DNA of 64,000 nt. Origin: Usitatibacter rugosus. GTDB lineage: Bacteria; Pseudomonadota; Gammaproteobacteria; Burkholderiales; Usitatibacteraceae. The notes beneath the pieces are model-generated. The model was not told the origin of the DNA. It saw nothing but the letters and a program-made list of their open reading frames with translations, and did not search any database. The DNA lies in assembly GCF_013003965.1 (NCBI RefSeq), contig NZ_CP053069.1, forward strand, positions 3,069,419 through 3,133,418, given 5' to 3'. A program made the translations under genes and the position numbers. Below, piece after piece: positions 25,181-33,952 of this stretch. Position 1 is the first letter of the stretch. Each line of letters begins with the position of its first letter.

Positions 25181-26662
25181 ATGACCGCTCCCCTCGAACG
25201 CACCGTGAACCCGCAAGAGCTCGATCCACAGGCCGTGCGCCTGCTGCCCTACTCCTTCGCGAAGTCGAAGGGCGTGATCGCCGCGCGCATCGCGAACGGG
25301 GCTCTCGAGGTGTGGGTGAAGCCGTATCCGGCGGGTGCCACGCTCGCGGAAGTGCGACGCATGGCGGGCAAGCCCCTCAAGGAGGTGCTGCTCACCGCGG
25401 AGGAGTTCGAGCACTGCCTCAATCTCGCCTACACGCGCGAGCCGAACACCGCCGAGACGATCGTCGAGGACATGGGCGAGTCGGTCGATCTCGCCAAGCT
25501 CACCGAGGCGCTGCCCGAAGTCGCCGACCTCCTCGAAGCCGAGAACGACGCGCCGATCATCCGCCTCATCAACGCGCTGCTCACGCAAGCCGTGCGCGAC
25601 GGAGCGTCCGACGTGCACCTGGAGATCTACGAGTCGCGCGCACTGGTGCGCTACCGCGTGGACGGAGCGCTGCGCGACGTGGTCGAGCCCCGCCGCGGCC
25701 TGCATCCCGCGATGGTCTCGCGCATCAAGGTCATGGCGTCGCTCGACATCGCGGAGAAACGCCTTCCCCAGGATGGCCGCATCGCGCTTCGCATTGCCGG
25801 CCGCCCGATCGATGTTCGCGTCTCCACCATTCCCACCGCCGCCGGCGAGCGCGTGGTGCTGCGCCTGCTCGACAAGCAGGCCGGCCGATTGACGCTCGAC
25901 GCCCTCGGCATGCCGGCGAACACGCGCGACGAAGTCGACGCGCTGATCCAGCAACCGCACGGAATCTTCCTGGTCACGGGCCCTACCGGCTCGGGCAAGA
26001 CGACCACGCTTTATTCGGCGCTGAACCGCCTCGACCGCAAGACCCGCAACATCCTCACCGTCGAAGACCCGATCGAATACGAGCTGGATGGCGTCGGCCA
26101 AACGCCGGTGAACACGCGCATCGACATGACGTTCGCCCGGGCGCTCCGCGCGATCCTGCGCCAGGACCCGGACGTGGTGATGATCGGCGAGATCCGCGAC
26201 CTCGAAACCGCGCAGATCGCCGTCCAAGCCTCGCTCACCGGCCACCTGGTGCTCGCCACGCTGCACACGAACGACGCGCCGGGCGCCGTGACGCGCCTGA
26301 TCGACATGGGCATCGAGCCCTACCTCCTCGCCTCCACGCTGAACGGCGTGCTGGCCCAGCGCCTCGTGCGCAAGCTCTGCGGCGCGTGCAAGACGCCGTT
26401 CGAAGCGAACAACGAGCGCACGTACACCGCGGTGGGCTGCGCGGCGTGCAACTTCTCCGGCTACAAGGGCCGCACCGGCATCTACGAGCTGGTGACGGTG
26501 GACGACGACCTTCGCAGGCTCATCCACGACTCCGTCTCCGAGCGCGAGCTTCGCGAGCATGCGGTGGCGCACGGCACGACGCGCCTTCGCGAGGATGGGA
26601 TGCGTTGGGTCAAGGATGGTTCGACCTCGATGGATGAGGTCCTCCGGGTCACCCGGACGTAA
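25181..26662 (+). CDS. gspE: Type II secretion system ATPase GspE
   Basis: 493 residues, one base after the gspD stop. Cytoplasmic hexameric ATPase driving pseudopilus assembly. N1E/N2E region in the first 130 residues; Walker A GPTGSGKTTTLYSAL near 266-280; Asp box and Walker B VVMIGEIRDLETAQ near 331-344; His box ASLTGHLVLATLHTNDA near 349-365. The C-terminal zinc finger is present as CGAC...CAAC with a loop shorter than in many homologues (about residues 400-427). Confidence 0.97.
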   Translation: MTAPLERTVNPQELDPQAVRLLPYSFAKSKGVIAARIANGALEVWVKPYPAGATLAEVRRMAGKPLKEVLLTAEEFEHCLNLAYTREPNTAETIVEDMGESVDLAKLTEALPEVADLLEAENDAPIIRLINALLTQAVRDGASDVHLEIYESRALVRYRVDGALRDVVEPRRGLHPAMVSRIKVMASLDIAEKRLPQDGRIALRIAGRPIDVRVSTIPTAAGERVVLRLLDKQAGRLTLDALGMPANTRDEVDALIQQPHGIFLVTGPTGSGKTTTLYSALNRLDRKTRNILTVEDPIEYELDGVGQTPVNTRIDMTFARALRAILRQDPDVVMIGEIRDLETAQIAVQASLTGHLVLATLHTNDAPGAVTRLIDMGIEPYLLASTLNGVLAQRLVRKLCGACKTPFEANNERTYTAVGCAACNFSGYKGRTGIYELVTVDDDLRRLIHDSVSERELREHAVAHGTTRLREDGMRWVKDGSTSMDEVLRVTRT

Positions 26663-26668
26663 CTCCGG

Positions 26669-27883
26669 ATGCCCGGGTTCCGCTACCAGGCCTATAACGT
26701 CGAGGGAAAGCTCCACAAGGGCGTCCTCGAAGCGGACAGCGCCCGCCAGGCGCGCTCGCTGCTGCGCGACCAGGGCCTCACCCCGCATCGCGTCGAGGTC
26801 ATCGCCGCCAACGACCCTGCGAGCGGCTCGCGCTTCCGCGCCGTCACCCTTTCGAACACCGAGGTCACGCAGCTCACGCGCCAGCTCGCCTCGCTGCTGG
26901 AGGCCGGCCTCACCGTCGAGCAGTCGTTCAACGCGCTGATCGAGCAGGCCGAGGACGAGAGATCGCGCCAGGTGCTGGCCGCGTTGCGCGGTGAAGTGCT
27001 CGCCGGCAATACGATCGCCAAGGCACTCTCCGCATTCCCGCGCATCTTCCCCGAGCTTTATCGCACGCTGGTCGCCGCGGGCGAGACTTCCGGGGCGCTC
27101 CCGCGCGTGCTCTCGCGGCTCGCCGACTATCTCGAGGACCGCGCCCTGCTCCGCGGCCGCCTGGGCCTCGCGCTCATCTATCCGGCCATCGTCTTCGCCG
27201 TCGCGCTCTGCGTGGTGGGCGCGCTGCTGGTCTACGTGGTGCCGCAGGTGGTGCAGGTGTTCCAGCACGCCCACCAGCAGCTCCCGATCATGACGCGCGT
27301 GCTGATCGCGTTCTCGAGCTTCCTGCAGGCGACGTGGGTCCTGTGGATCGGGCTCGCGGTGGCCGCCGGGGTGGCGATCCATTTTGCATTGAAGCGGCCC
27401 AACTCGCGCGCATCGCTGCATCGCGTCGTCGTGCGCATGCCCGTGATCGGCCGGCTGCTCCGCCGCCTGGACGCCGCGCGCTTCGCCGCCACGCTTTCGA
27501 TCCTCGTCGGCAGCCGCGTGCCCATCCTGCAGGCACTCGAGGCTGGCACCGGCGTGATGACGCTGACGCCGATGCGCGAAGCGCTCGCCACCGCCACGCG
27601 TGGCGTGCGCGAAGGCATGACGCTCTCGCGCGCCCTCGGGGCCACCGGGGCCTTCCCGCCGGTGATGGTGCATCTCATCGCGAGCGGTGAGGCCAGCGGC
27701 AAGCTCGACGAAGCGCTCGAGCGCGCGGCCAGGACCCAGCAGAACGACATCGCGGTGCGCCTCGCCGCCTTCGCCGCCATCTTCGAGCCGGCGATGATCC
27801 TCCTCATGGGCGGGCTCGTGATGTTCATCGTCATGTCGATCCTGCTTCCCATCTTCCAGCTGAACCAGCTCATCGGAAAATGA
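26669..27883 (+). CDS. gspF: Type II secretion system inner-membrane platform protein GspF
   Basis: 404 residues. Two repeated T2SSF domains (about 70-195 and 273-395), seen as LTRQLASLLEAGLTVEQSF and RFAATLSILVGSRVPILQA, with three transmembrane segments (about 171-191, 222-242 and 375-396). It forms the polytopic base that GspE turns. Six bases separate it from gspE; its stop overlaps the gspG start in ATGA. Confidence 0.96.
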   Translation: MPGFRYQAYNVEGKLHKGVLEADSARQARSLLRDQGLTPHRVEVIAANDPASGSRFRAVTLSNTEVTQLTRQLASLLEAGLTVEQSFNALIEQAEDERSRQVLAALRGEVLAGNTIAKALSAFPRIFPELYRTLVAAGETSGALPRVLSRLADYLEDRALLRGRLGLALIYPAIVFAVALCVVGALLVYVVPQVVQVFQHAHQQLPIMTRVLIAFSSFLQATWVLWIGLAVAAGVAIHFALKRPNSRASLHRVVVRMPVIGRLLRRLDAARFAATLSILVGSRVPILQALEAGTGVMTLTPMREALATATRGVREGMTLSRALGATGAFPPVMVHLIASGEASGKLDEALERAARTQQNDIAVRLAAFAAIFEPAMILLMGGLVMFIVMSILLPIFQLNQLIGK

Positions 27884-28329
27884 ACGTGAAATTGACTTCA
27901 ATGGAGTCTGACCCCATTCATTCGCGAGGCTTCACCCTGATCGAGGTGCTGGTCGTCGTGGCGATCCTCGCGATCCTTGCGGCCATCGTGGTGCCCCGCG
28001 TGATGGATCGTCCGGACGAGGCACGCCGCGTGGCGGCCAAGGCCGACACGGCCGCCATCGTGCAGGCGCTCAAGATGTATCGCCTCGACAACGGCTCCTA
28101 TCCGCAAACGGACCAGGGACTCGCCGCGCTGGTGCAGAAGCCCACGACGAACCCCGTGCCGTCCAACTGGACCAAGCCCTACCTCGACCGCGTACCGAAG
28201 GACCCTTGGGGCCGCGACTACCAGTACCTGAGTCCCGGCGTACGAGGCGAGATCGACGTGTTCAGCCTCGGTGCCGACGGCGCGCGCGGCGGGGAAGGCA
28301 ACAATGCCGACATCGGGAACTGGGACTAG
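27880..28329 (+). CDS. gspG: Type II secretion system major pseudopilin GspG
   Basis: 149 residues from ATG 27880. Prepilin peptidase would cut after SRG, before FTLIEVLVVVAILAIL, leaving phenylalanine as residue 1 and glutamate at +5. The globular part has the GspG calcium region: SYPQTDQGLAALVQKP, DPWGRDYQYLSPG and FSLGADGARGGEGNNADIGNWD. The leader is odd: MESDPIHS is read from one arm of a GGGTCAGA repeat. Either ATG 27880 (long leader) or ATG 27901 (MESDPIHSRG) may be used. No prepilin peptidase gene lies in the window. Confidence 0.96.
   Translation: MNVKLTSMESDPIHSRGFTLIEVLVVVAILAILAAIVVPRVMDRPDEARRVAAKADTAAIVQALKMYRLDNGSYPQTDQGLAALVQKPTTNPVPSNWTKPYLDRVPKDPWGRDYQYLSPGVRGEIDVFSLGADGARGGEGNNADIGNWD
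27900..27922. repeat. GGGTCAGA repeat, copy 4 (type B, single arm) inside gspG
   Basis: The 23 bases 27900-27922 are identical to the right arm of the copy at 7964-8032. No matching left arm stands upstream. It is translated in frame as part of the GspG prepilin leader. Confidence 0.9.
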
Positions 28330-28771
28330 GGGCTTCACGCTCCTCGAAGTCCTGGTCGTCGTCGCCATCGCCGGCTTCATGGTGGCGATCGCCGCGGTGA
28401 ACCTCTTTCCCGGCGACGAGGAAGTGGCCAAGCGCGAAAGCGGCCTGCTCGCCCTCGCCCTCGAAGACGCGCGCGACCAGGCCTGGTTCGGCGGACGGCC
28501 CACCGCGGTCAGCATCGAGGACGCGCGGCTTCGCCAATGGCGCCTCGGCGCCGAGCGCACCTGGGAGCCCGACACGACTCGCGAGAAGGCCCTGGCGGCC
28601 GGAGTACGCATCACCTCCCTCTACGTCGATGGCCAGGAGCTGCCGACCAACACGCGCCTCATCTTCCTGCCCGATGGCTTCGGGGTCCCGTTCCGCCTCG
28701 GCGTCGACGTGCGCGGCCTCCCGCGAGCGATCGAAGGCGATGCCGCCGGCGCGGTGAGGATCGTGCAGTGA
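28304..28771 (+). CDS. gspH: Type II secretion system minor pseudopilin GspH
   Basis: 155 residues from ATG 28304, overlapping the gspG end by 26 bases; an earlier ATG at 28271 would overlap more. Leader MPTSGTGTRG, cut before FTLLEVLVVVAIAGF. The rest matches the GspH/FimT shape, with VNLFPGDEEVAKRESGLLALALEDARDQAW near residues 36-65. It is part of the pseudopilus. Its stop overlaps the gspI GTG start. Confidence 0.92.
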   Translation: MPTSGTGTRGFTLLEVLVVVAIAGFMVAIAAVNLFPGDEEVAKRESGLLALALEDARDQAWFGGRPTAVSIEDARLRQWRLGAERTWEPDTTREKALAAGVRITSLYVDGQELPTNTRLIFLPDGFGVPFRLGVDVRGLPRAIEGDAAGAVRIVQ

Positions 28772-29124
28772 GCCGCGGCTTCACGCTGATCGAGATCCTG
28801 GTCGCGGTGGCGATCCTCGCCGTGGCGCTCGCCGCGACGACGCGCGCGGCTGGTGTTGCTACTGACGGTGCCCTGGAAACCCGGCATCGCCTGCTCGCCA
28901 CCTGGGCCGCGGAGAATCGCGTCTCGGAGATGCGCGCCCGCCGCGTCTTCCCGAACACCGGCTCCACGCAATACACGGCCGAGCAGGCCGGGCTCGGGCT
29001 CACGATCGTCGAGGAAGTCAGCAACACCGCGAATCCTACGATTCGCCGCGTCGATCTCTCGGTGGCCGATGCTCGCGACCCCGGACGGGTCCTCACCAAA
29101 CTCACGGCCTATGTCGCGCAATAG
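28768..29124 (+). CDS. gspI: Type II secretion system minor pseudopilin GspI
   Basis: 118 residues from GTG 28768 within GTGA overlapping the gspH stop. Very short leader (M)SRG before FTLIEILVAVAILAVALAA. The globular part LLATWAAENRVSEMRARRVFP is characteristic of GspI. It forms the pseudopilus tip with GspJ and GspK. The gspJ reading frame starts inside its last codons. Confidence 0.93.
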   Translation: MSRGFTLIEILVAVAILAVALAATTRAAGVATDGALETRHRLLATWAAENRVSEMRARRVFPNTGSTQYTAEQAGLGLTIVEEVSNTANPTIRRVDLSVADARDPGRVLTKLTAYVAQ

Positions 29125-29791
29125 ACCCCGCCCCCAAAACCCGGGTCAGAGTGGAGTTTCCCGATGGCCCGGAAACTCCACTCTGACCCGGGTTTTGGGG
29201 TTCACGCTGATCGAGTTGCTGGTGGCGCTGGCGATCTTCGCGCTGCTGGCGGCGTTCGCGTATCGCGGGCTCAACGTCCTGCTGGAGAGCCGCGCCTCGC
29301 TCGCCAACGAGTCGCGCAAGTGGCGTGACGTGGCGCTGTTCGTGGGCCGCGTGGAGCGCGATCTGCAGGCCGTGCTGAACCGCCGAGCGAAGAACACCTA
29401 CGGCAACGACATGGCGCCGGTCACCTCCGTCGTGGACCTGGGGCCGAATCCCGCGCCGGGCCTCTCGGTCACGCGCTCGGGCGGCGGCCTCTACGACAAC
29501 GCCCTCGCCGCTCCGCAGCGCATCGCCTACCGCTTCATGGATGGCCGCGTGATGCGCCTCGCCTGGCCGGCGGTCGATTCCGCGCCGCGCATCGATCCGG
29601 CGTCGACGACCGTCATCGAAGGCGTGCGTGGGCTCGCGTTCCGGTTCATGGATCCGCGCGGCGAATGGCGGCCGACGTGGGGCCTGTCGGGCAGCCCCGA
29701 TGCGATGCCCGCCGCCGTCGAGATGACCCTCGAGCTGGAAACGGGCGAGCGGATCGTGCGCCTCGTGGACCTGCCGGTGGTGCTGCCATGA
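29111..29791 (+). CDS. gspJ: Type II secretion system minor pseudopilin GspJ with repeat-derived leader
   Basis: 226 residues from ATG 29111, overlapping gspI by 14 bases. The mature protein begins FTLIELLVALAIFALLAAF after VLG; downstream motifs LLESRASLANESRKWRDVALF and FRFMDPRGEWRPTW are typical of GspJ. Between the ATG and the cleavage site lies an entire 69-base type C palindrome, read in frame as NPGQSGVSRWPGNSTLTRVL. The leader would be about 30 residues, long for this family. A TTG at 29195 would instead give the two-residue leader MG and avoid the repeat. Confidence 0.92.
   Translation: MSRNRPRPQNPGQSGVSRWPGNSTLTRVLGFTLIELLVALAIFALLAAFAYRGLNVLLESRASLANESRKWRDVALFVGRVERDLQAVLNRRAKNTYGNDMAPVTSVVDLGPNPAPGLSVTRSGGGLYDNALAAPQRIAYRFMDGRVMRLAWPAVDSAPRIDPASTTVIEGVRGLAFRFMDPRGEWRPTWGLSGSPDAMPAAVEMTLELETGERIVRLVDLPVVLP
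29132..29200. repeat. GGGTCAGA repeat, copy 5 (type C) inside the gspJ leader region
   Basis: Arms 29132-29161 and 29171-29200 are perfect reverse complements of 30 bases with a 9-base spacer. The arm core reads AAACCCGGGTCAGAGTGG. It lies between the gspJ ATG and the codon for the first mature residue. The same type C arm occurs within the hexosaminidase gene at 54963-55023. Confidence 0.95.
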
Positions 29792-30714
29792 AGCAGCGCG
29801 GCGTCGCCGCCGTCACGGCGCTGCTCATCGTCGCGGTGGCCGCATCCACCGCGATGTTCATGCTCTCGCAGCAATCGGCGCTGCTGAACCAGGCGACCCT
29901 CGTCGCCTCGCGGGCGCAGGCCGACCTCTACGCGCGCGCCGGCCTCGACTGGGCGCGCGGCGTCATCGCCGAGGATGGCCGCACCGCGAGCGCCGTCGAT
30001 TCCCTCGGCGAGCCCTGGGCGCAGCCGATCTCGGCGCTCCCCGTCGAGCGTGCGCTGGTGTCCGGCGTGCTCTTCGACGAGCAGGGCAAGTACAACCTCA
30101 ACAACCTCGTGGGCCTCGACAAGAAGGCAAGCCTCAACGACGAGAAGATCGCGCGGCGCCTCTTCGCCTCGCTCGGCGTCAACGAGGACCTCGTGCCCGC
30201 GGTGATCGACTGGATCGATGCCGACTCCGACCTCGTCGGTACGGCCGGTGCCGAAGATCCGTACTACCTCAGCCTCGCGCGTCCCTACCGGCCGTCCAAC
30301 CAGCCGATGGTGCAGGTCGAAGAGCTCTACCGCATCCGCGGCTTCGATTCGGCCACGGTCGCGAAGCTGAAGCCGTACGTCACGGCGCTTCCCGCGCGCA
30401 CGCCGGTGAACGTGAACACCGCCGCAGCCGAGGTGATCCTCGCGATCGCGCCGGAGGTGCCCGCCGAGCAGGTCGCGGCCTTCGTGAAGTCGCGCAACGC
30501 CCTGCCGATCAAGTCCCCGCAGCAGATCTTCGAACGCTGGGCCAAGGTGCCCGCGGGCGCGCTCGGCAACGACCTCGACGTGAAGTCGGGCTACTTCATC
30601 GCGCGCGTGCAGGTGGCCCAGGACGACGTGCAGCTCGCGAGCGAGGCGCTGATCGAGCGCAAGGCGAACGCCGCCGGGTCCACCGCTATAATCTGGCGCC
30701 GCCCCCTGTACTGA
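29788..30714 (+). CDS. gspK: Type II secretion system minor pseudopilin GspK
   Basis: 308 residues from ATG 29788, overlapping the gspJ stop. Leader MKQRG, then VAAVTALLIVAVAASTAMF; as in other GspK proteins the +5 glutamate is absent. The large globular part has GKYNLNNLVGLDKKAS near 97-112, DWIDADSDLVGTAGAEDPYY near 139-158 (calcium-binding region) and the helix-hairpin-helix-like ARTPVNVNTAAAEVILAIAP near 206-225. It caps the pseudopilus. Confidence 0.95.
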   Translation: MKQRGVAAVTALLIVAVAASTAMFMLSQQSALLNQATLVASRAQADLYARAGLDWARGVIAEDGRTASAVDSLGEPWAQPISALPVERALVSGVLFDEQGKYNLNNLVGLDKKASLNDEKIARRLFASLGVNEDLVPAVIDWIDADSDLVGTAGAEDPYYLSLARPYRPSNQPMVQVEELYRIRGFDSATVAKLKPYVTALPARTPVNVNTAAAEVILAIAPEVPAEQVAAFVKSRNALPIKSPQQIFERWAKVPAGALGNDLDVKSGYFIARVQVAQDDVQLASEALIERKANAAGSTAIIWRRPLY

Positions 30715-31802
30715 TGAAGCTCCGCCTCTTCCTCCCCGCCACCGACCGCCTCGACGACGCCACCCCGCTCGCGTGGCTGCTGCTCGACGCGCGCGGCGAG
30801 GTGCTGCGCTCCGGGACCTCGCCGATGGCCGACATCCCGCGCGCGGACGACGTCGAGGCCATCCTGCCCGCATCGCGCGTGCTGTTCGCGCGCTTGAAGC
30901 TCCCGCGCGTGAACGCCGCGACGATCCGCGAGCTGCTGCCGTTCGCCGTGGAAGATCGCCTGCTCGCCGATCCCGCGCACATCCACGCGGTGGCCGGCGC
31001 CACCAACGAAGCCGGCGACACGCTGGTCGCGGTCGTGGATCGCGGCTGGATCGAATCGGCCACGCGCGTGCTCGCTGCGCACGGCATCCGGCCGCGCTCC
31101 GCCTGGTGCGAGAGCGCGCTGCTCGCGGGCGGCCAGGGCGATTGGCACGCGGTACTGCGCGACGACCATGGATTCCTGGTGGACGACGAGGGGGTCGCCG
31201 TCTCGTTCGACCGCTCGGTCGGCGGCGAGCTGCCGCTTGCCCTTCGCGTCGCCATCGATGAAGCCGGTGGCCGCGGCCAGCGCCCGCACACCGTCCGCCT
31301 GCATACCGATGCGAGTGCGACACTGCCCGACCTCGCGCGCTGGAGCGAGCAGGCCGGTATCGCGTTCGCCGCGGGATCGGCGTGGGGCACGATCGTCGCC
31401 TCGCCCGCGCCGCGCGGTGCCATCGACCTGTTGCGAGGCGTCGTCACCCCCGGAACCATGCGGGGCGCCGGAATCCTGCCGCGCGCCGCCGTCGTGCTGC
31501 TGGGACTGATCGCGTTGCTGCAGCTCGCCTTCACCGCCGTGGATGCGTGGCGCCTGCAGAAGGCCCACGACGCGCTCGTGGCCCGGCAGGAGGAAGTCTT
31601 CCGCACCGCATTCCCCGATGCGAAGGTCATCGTGGACCCGTCGCTGCAGCTCTCCCGCAACTTGGCCGACCTGAAGCGAAGCCGGGGCCTGGCTTCCGAC
31701 GACGATTTCCTCGCGCAGGCGACGAAGGCGGCGCGCGACTTCCCCACCGGCAGCGCGAAGGCGGTGAGCTACGCCAACGGCCGGCTCGAGGTGAAGCCAT
31801 GA
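30714..31802 (+). CDS. gspL: Type II secretion system protein GspL
   Basis: 362 residues. An actin-like cytoplasmic domain (about 1-240; VLFARLKLPRVNAATIRELLPFAVEDRL near 56-83) binds GspE. One transmembrane helix (about 263-283, AAVVLLGLIALLQLAFTAV) leads to a periplasmic ferredoxin-like domain. Starts one base before the gspK stop ends and overlaps gspM by four bases. Confidence 0.94.
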   Translation: MKLRLFLPATDRLDDATPLAWLLLDARGEVLRSGTSPMADIPRADDVEAILPASRVLFARLKLPRVNAATIRELLPFAVEDRLLADPAHIHAVAGATNEAGDTLVAVVDRGWIESATRVLAAHGIRPRSAWCESALLAGGQGDWHAVLRDDHGFLVDDEGVAVSFDRSVGGELPLALRVAIDEAGGRGQRPHTVRLHTDASATLPDLARWSEQAGIAFAAGSAWGTIVASPAPRGAIDLLRGVVTPGTMRGAGILPRAAVVLLGLIALLQLAFTAVDAWRLQKAHDALVARQEEVFRTAFPDAKVIVDPSLQLSRNLADLKRSRGLASDDDFLAQATKAARDFPTGSAKAVSYANGRLEVKP

Positions 31803-32266
31803 ATGCGTTCTGGGCGCAGCGCTCCCCGGGCGAACGCCGGACCCTGCTCATCGGGGGAGCCATCGCCGGAGTGCTGCTCCTCGTGGCGCTGGTGTGGCTG
31901 CCGCTCGAACGCTCGCGCTCGCGCATGGCCTCCGAGATCCCGCAGCTCGCTTCCGCGCTCGCGACGATGGAGCGCCAGGCGGGTGAAGTCGCCCGCGTGC
32001 GCTCGATGCCCGCGCTCGCCAATGCGACGACGGGCGCCGTGGCCGACCTCTCGACGTCGATCGGCCGGGCGCTGCCCGCGGCGCAGGTGACGATGATCGA
32101 CGCGAAGCGCATTCGCCTCGCCGCGGCCGACGTGCCGTACGGGGCGCTGCTCGAGACGATCGCCGCGTCGCAATCGAGCCTGGGCCTGCGCGTGGATACC
32201 GCGCGCATCGAGGCCCTTCCCGCTGCCGGGCGCGTGCGCGCCGAGCTCGTCCTCTCGCGCCCCTGA
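31799..32266 (+). CDS. gspM: Type II secretion system protein GspM
   Basis: 155 residues from ATG 31799 in ATGA. Short cytoplasmic start with RSPGERRTLLIGG, transmembrane helix about 16-35 (LIGGAIAGVLLLVALVWLPL), coiled-coil linker, then a periplasmic ferredoxin-like domain (VPYGALLETIAASQSSLGLRV). It stabilises GspL and pairs with it. Sequence conservation is low in this family, so position in the operon weighs in the call. Confidence 0.9.
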   Translation: MNAFWAQRSPGERRTLLIGGAIAGVLLLVALVWLPLERSRSRMASEIPQLASALATMERQAGEVARVRSMPALANATTGAVADLSTSIGRALPAAQVTMIDAKRIRLAAADVPYGALLETIAASQSSLGLRVDTARIEALPAAGRVRAELVLSRP

Positions 32267-32267
32267 C

Positions 32268-32999
32268 ATGAACCGCCGCGCTGCCGCGCTCGCCGCCCTC
32301 GGCCTCGCGGCCTACCTCCTGTTCCTCGCGGTGCTCACGCCCGCGAGGTTCATCGCCGCGCGGGTCGGGGCCGCGACGCAAGGCACCGTTCGCCTCACCG
32401 ACGTGAGCGGCCGGTGGTGGCAGGGCGAGGCGCGCGCGAACGGGAACCTCGTCACGTGGACCTTCAAGCCCTCGCGCATCTTCGCGGGACGCATCGCGTT
32501 CGACGTTCGCGCCGCGGCGCCGAACCTGGCCCTCGAGGCGGAGGCCGCGCGCGCGATCGGCGGCTGGCAGGCCCGCGATCTCCAGGCACGCGGGGATGCG
32601 TCGGCGCTCTCGGCGCTGCTGCCGGTGCTCGCGACGCTTCGTCCCACCGGAGCGTTGACCGTGACGGCCCCGCGCCTCGACTGGGATGGCGAGCGCCTGC
32701 GCGGCGCGGCCCAGGCGGAGTGGCGCGGCGCTGTCCTCGCACTCTCCGAAGTGCGTCCCCTCGGCTCCTTCAAGATGAGCCTCGAGGCGATCGACGGCCC
32801 TTCGCGCATCACCCTCGCGACGATCGACGGCCCGCTGCGCATCAACGGCCAGGGCACGCTCACGCCGCCCAGGACGTTCGCCTTCACGGGCGAAGCGCGC
32901 GCCGACGCGGCCCAGGCCGCGGCACTGGAACCGCTGCTCGCGGTGATGGGCCCCCGCCGCCCCGACGGCGCCTACAGCCTCGACTGGCGTTCGCGATGA
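32268..32999 (+). CDS. gspN: Type II secretion system protein GspN
   Basis: 243 residues with one N-terminal hydrophobic segment (about 6-24) and a beta-rich periplasmic part. Motif VSGRWWQGEARANGNLVTWTF near residues 46-66 is typical of GspN. Its exact role is not settled and many systems lack it. It closes the gsp set; the stop overlaps the next gene's start in ATGA. Confidence 0.9.
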   Translation: MNRRAAALAALGLAAYLLFLAVLTPARFIAARVGAATQGTVRLTDVSGRWWQGEARANGNLVTWTFKPSRIFAGRIAFDVRAAAPNLALEAEAARAIGGWQARDLQARGDASALSALLPVLATLRPTGALTVTAPRLDWDGERLRGAAQAEWRGAVLALSEVRPLGSFKMSLEAIDGPSRITLATIDGPLRINGQGTLTPPRTFAFTGEARADAAQAAALEPLLAVMGPRRPDGAYSLDWRSR

Positions 33000-33952
33000 G
33001 CGAGCCGTTCGTCCCCACGCCCGGCTTCGCCAACGCGCACCTGCAGACCCTCTACGGCTCGCTCTTCACCGCGCGCCCCGACATCGCCTATCGCCGCGAA
33101 CGCTGGGACACGCACGACGGCGATTTCGTGGACGTGGACTTCGTCGACGGCCCGCCGGGCACGCCGTGGGTCCATCTCTTCCACGGCCTCGAAGGCTCGT
33201 CCGATTCGCCGTACGCAAAGCACCTCATGACCCTCGCGAAGCAGCGTGGCTGGCGCGGCAGCGTCTTCAACTTCCGCGGCTGCAGCGGCGAGCCCAACCG
33301 CCTCGCGCGCGCCTACCACTCGGGCGACACGCCGGAAGTCGAGTGGGTGCTGGCGAAGTTGAAGGCGCTGGCCGGCGACGTGCCGTTCTACGCAGCCGGT
33401 GTCTCGCTCGGCGGCAACGTGCTGCTGAAATGGCTCGGCGAGCAAGGCGAGGCGGCCGTCCCCCGCGTATCGCGCGCCGCGGCGATCTCGGCGCCCGTCG
33501 ACCTCACCGCGGCCGGCAACGCGCTCTCGACCGGCTTCGCCCAGCTCTACGGCAAGCACTTCCTCGGAACGCTTCGCCGGCGCTCGTTCGACAAGCTCGC
33601 GCGCTTTCCCGGGATCTTCGATGCGAACCGTGCCAAAGCGGCGCGCACGCTCCGCGACTTCGACGACGTCGTCACCGCGCCCGTGCACGGCTTCACCGGC
33701 GTGGACGACTACTACACGCGCGCCAGCTCCAAGCCGTGGCTCACGAAGATCCGCGTGCCGACGCTGCTCCTCAATGCGCGCGACGATCCCTTCCTTCCCG
33801 AGCGCTTCCTGCCGCGTGCCGAGGAGGTCTCGGACCGGGTGGCGATAGAATTCCCGAAGCACGGCGGACACGTCGGCTTCGTGTCCGGCTTCCCGGGGCA
33901 CGGCCGCTGGCTGCCGAACCGACTCATGCACTTCTTCGAGCAAGGCGAATGA
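32996..33952 (+). CDS. YheT-like alpha/beta hydrolase
   Basis: 318 residues from ATG 32996. Motifs of the YheT/ABHD1-3 group: TPGFANAHLQTLYGSLF near 7-23, HLFHGLEGSSDSPYAKHL near 60-77, NFRGCSGEPNR near 90-100, nucleophile elbow AGVSLGGNVLLKWLGE near 134-149, Asp in LNARDDPFLP and His in GGHVGFV. Serine esterase of unknown natural substrate in bacteria. Overlaps gspN and the following mutase gene by four bases each, so it is translated as part of the same unit. Confidence 0.92.
   Translation: MSEPFVPTPGFANAHLQTLYGSLFTARPDIAYRRERWDTHDGDFVDVDFVDGPPGTPWVHLFHGLEGSSDSPYAKHLMTLAKQRGWRGSVFNFRGCSGEPNRLARAYHSGDTPEVEWVLAKLKALAGDVPFYAAGVSLGGNVLLKWLGEQGEAAVPRVSRAAAISAPVDLTAAGNALSTGFAQLYGKHFLGTLRRRSFDKLARFPGIFDANRAKAARTLRDFDDVVTAPVHGFTGVDDYYTRASSKPWLTKIRVPTLLLNARDDPFLPERFLPRAEEVSDRVAIEFPKHGGHVGFVSGFPGHGRWLPNRLMHFFEQGE

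Noticed and set aside
25043-27901. 952-codon open frame on the minus strand opposite gspE and gspF
   Set aside because: It is a shadow: low-complexity Arg/Ala/Glu composition produced by the GC-rich codon pattern of the real genes, with no recognisable domain.
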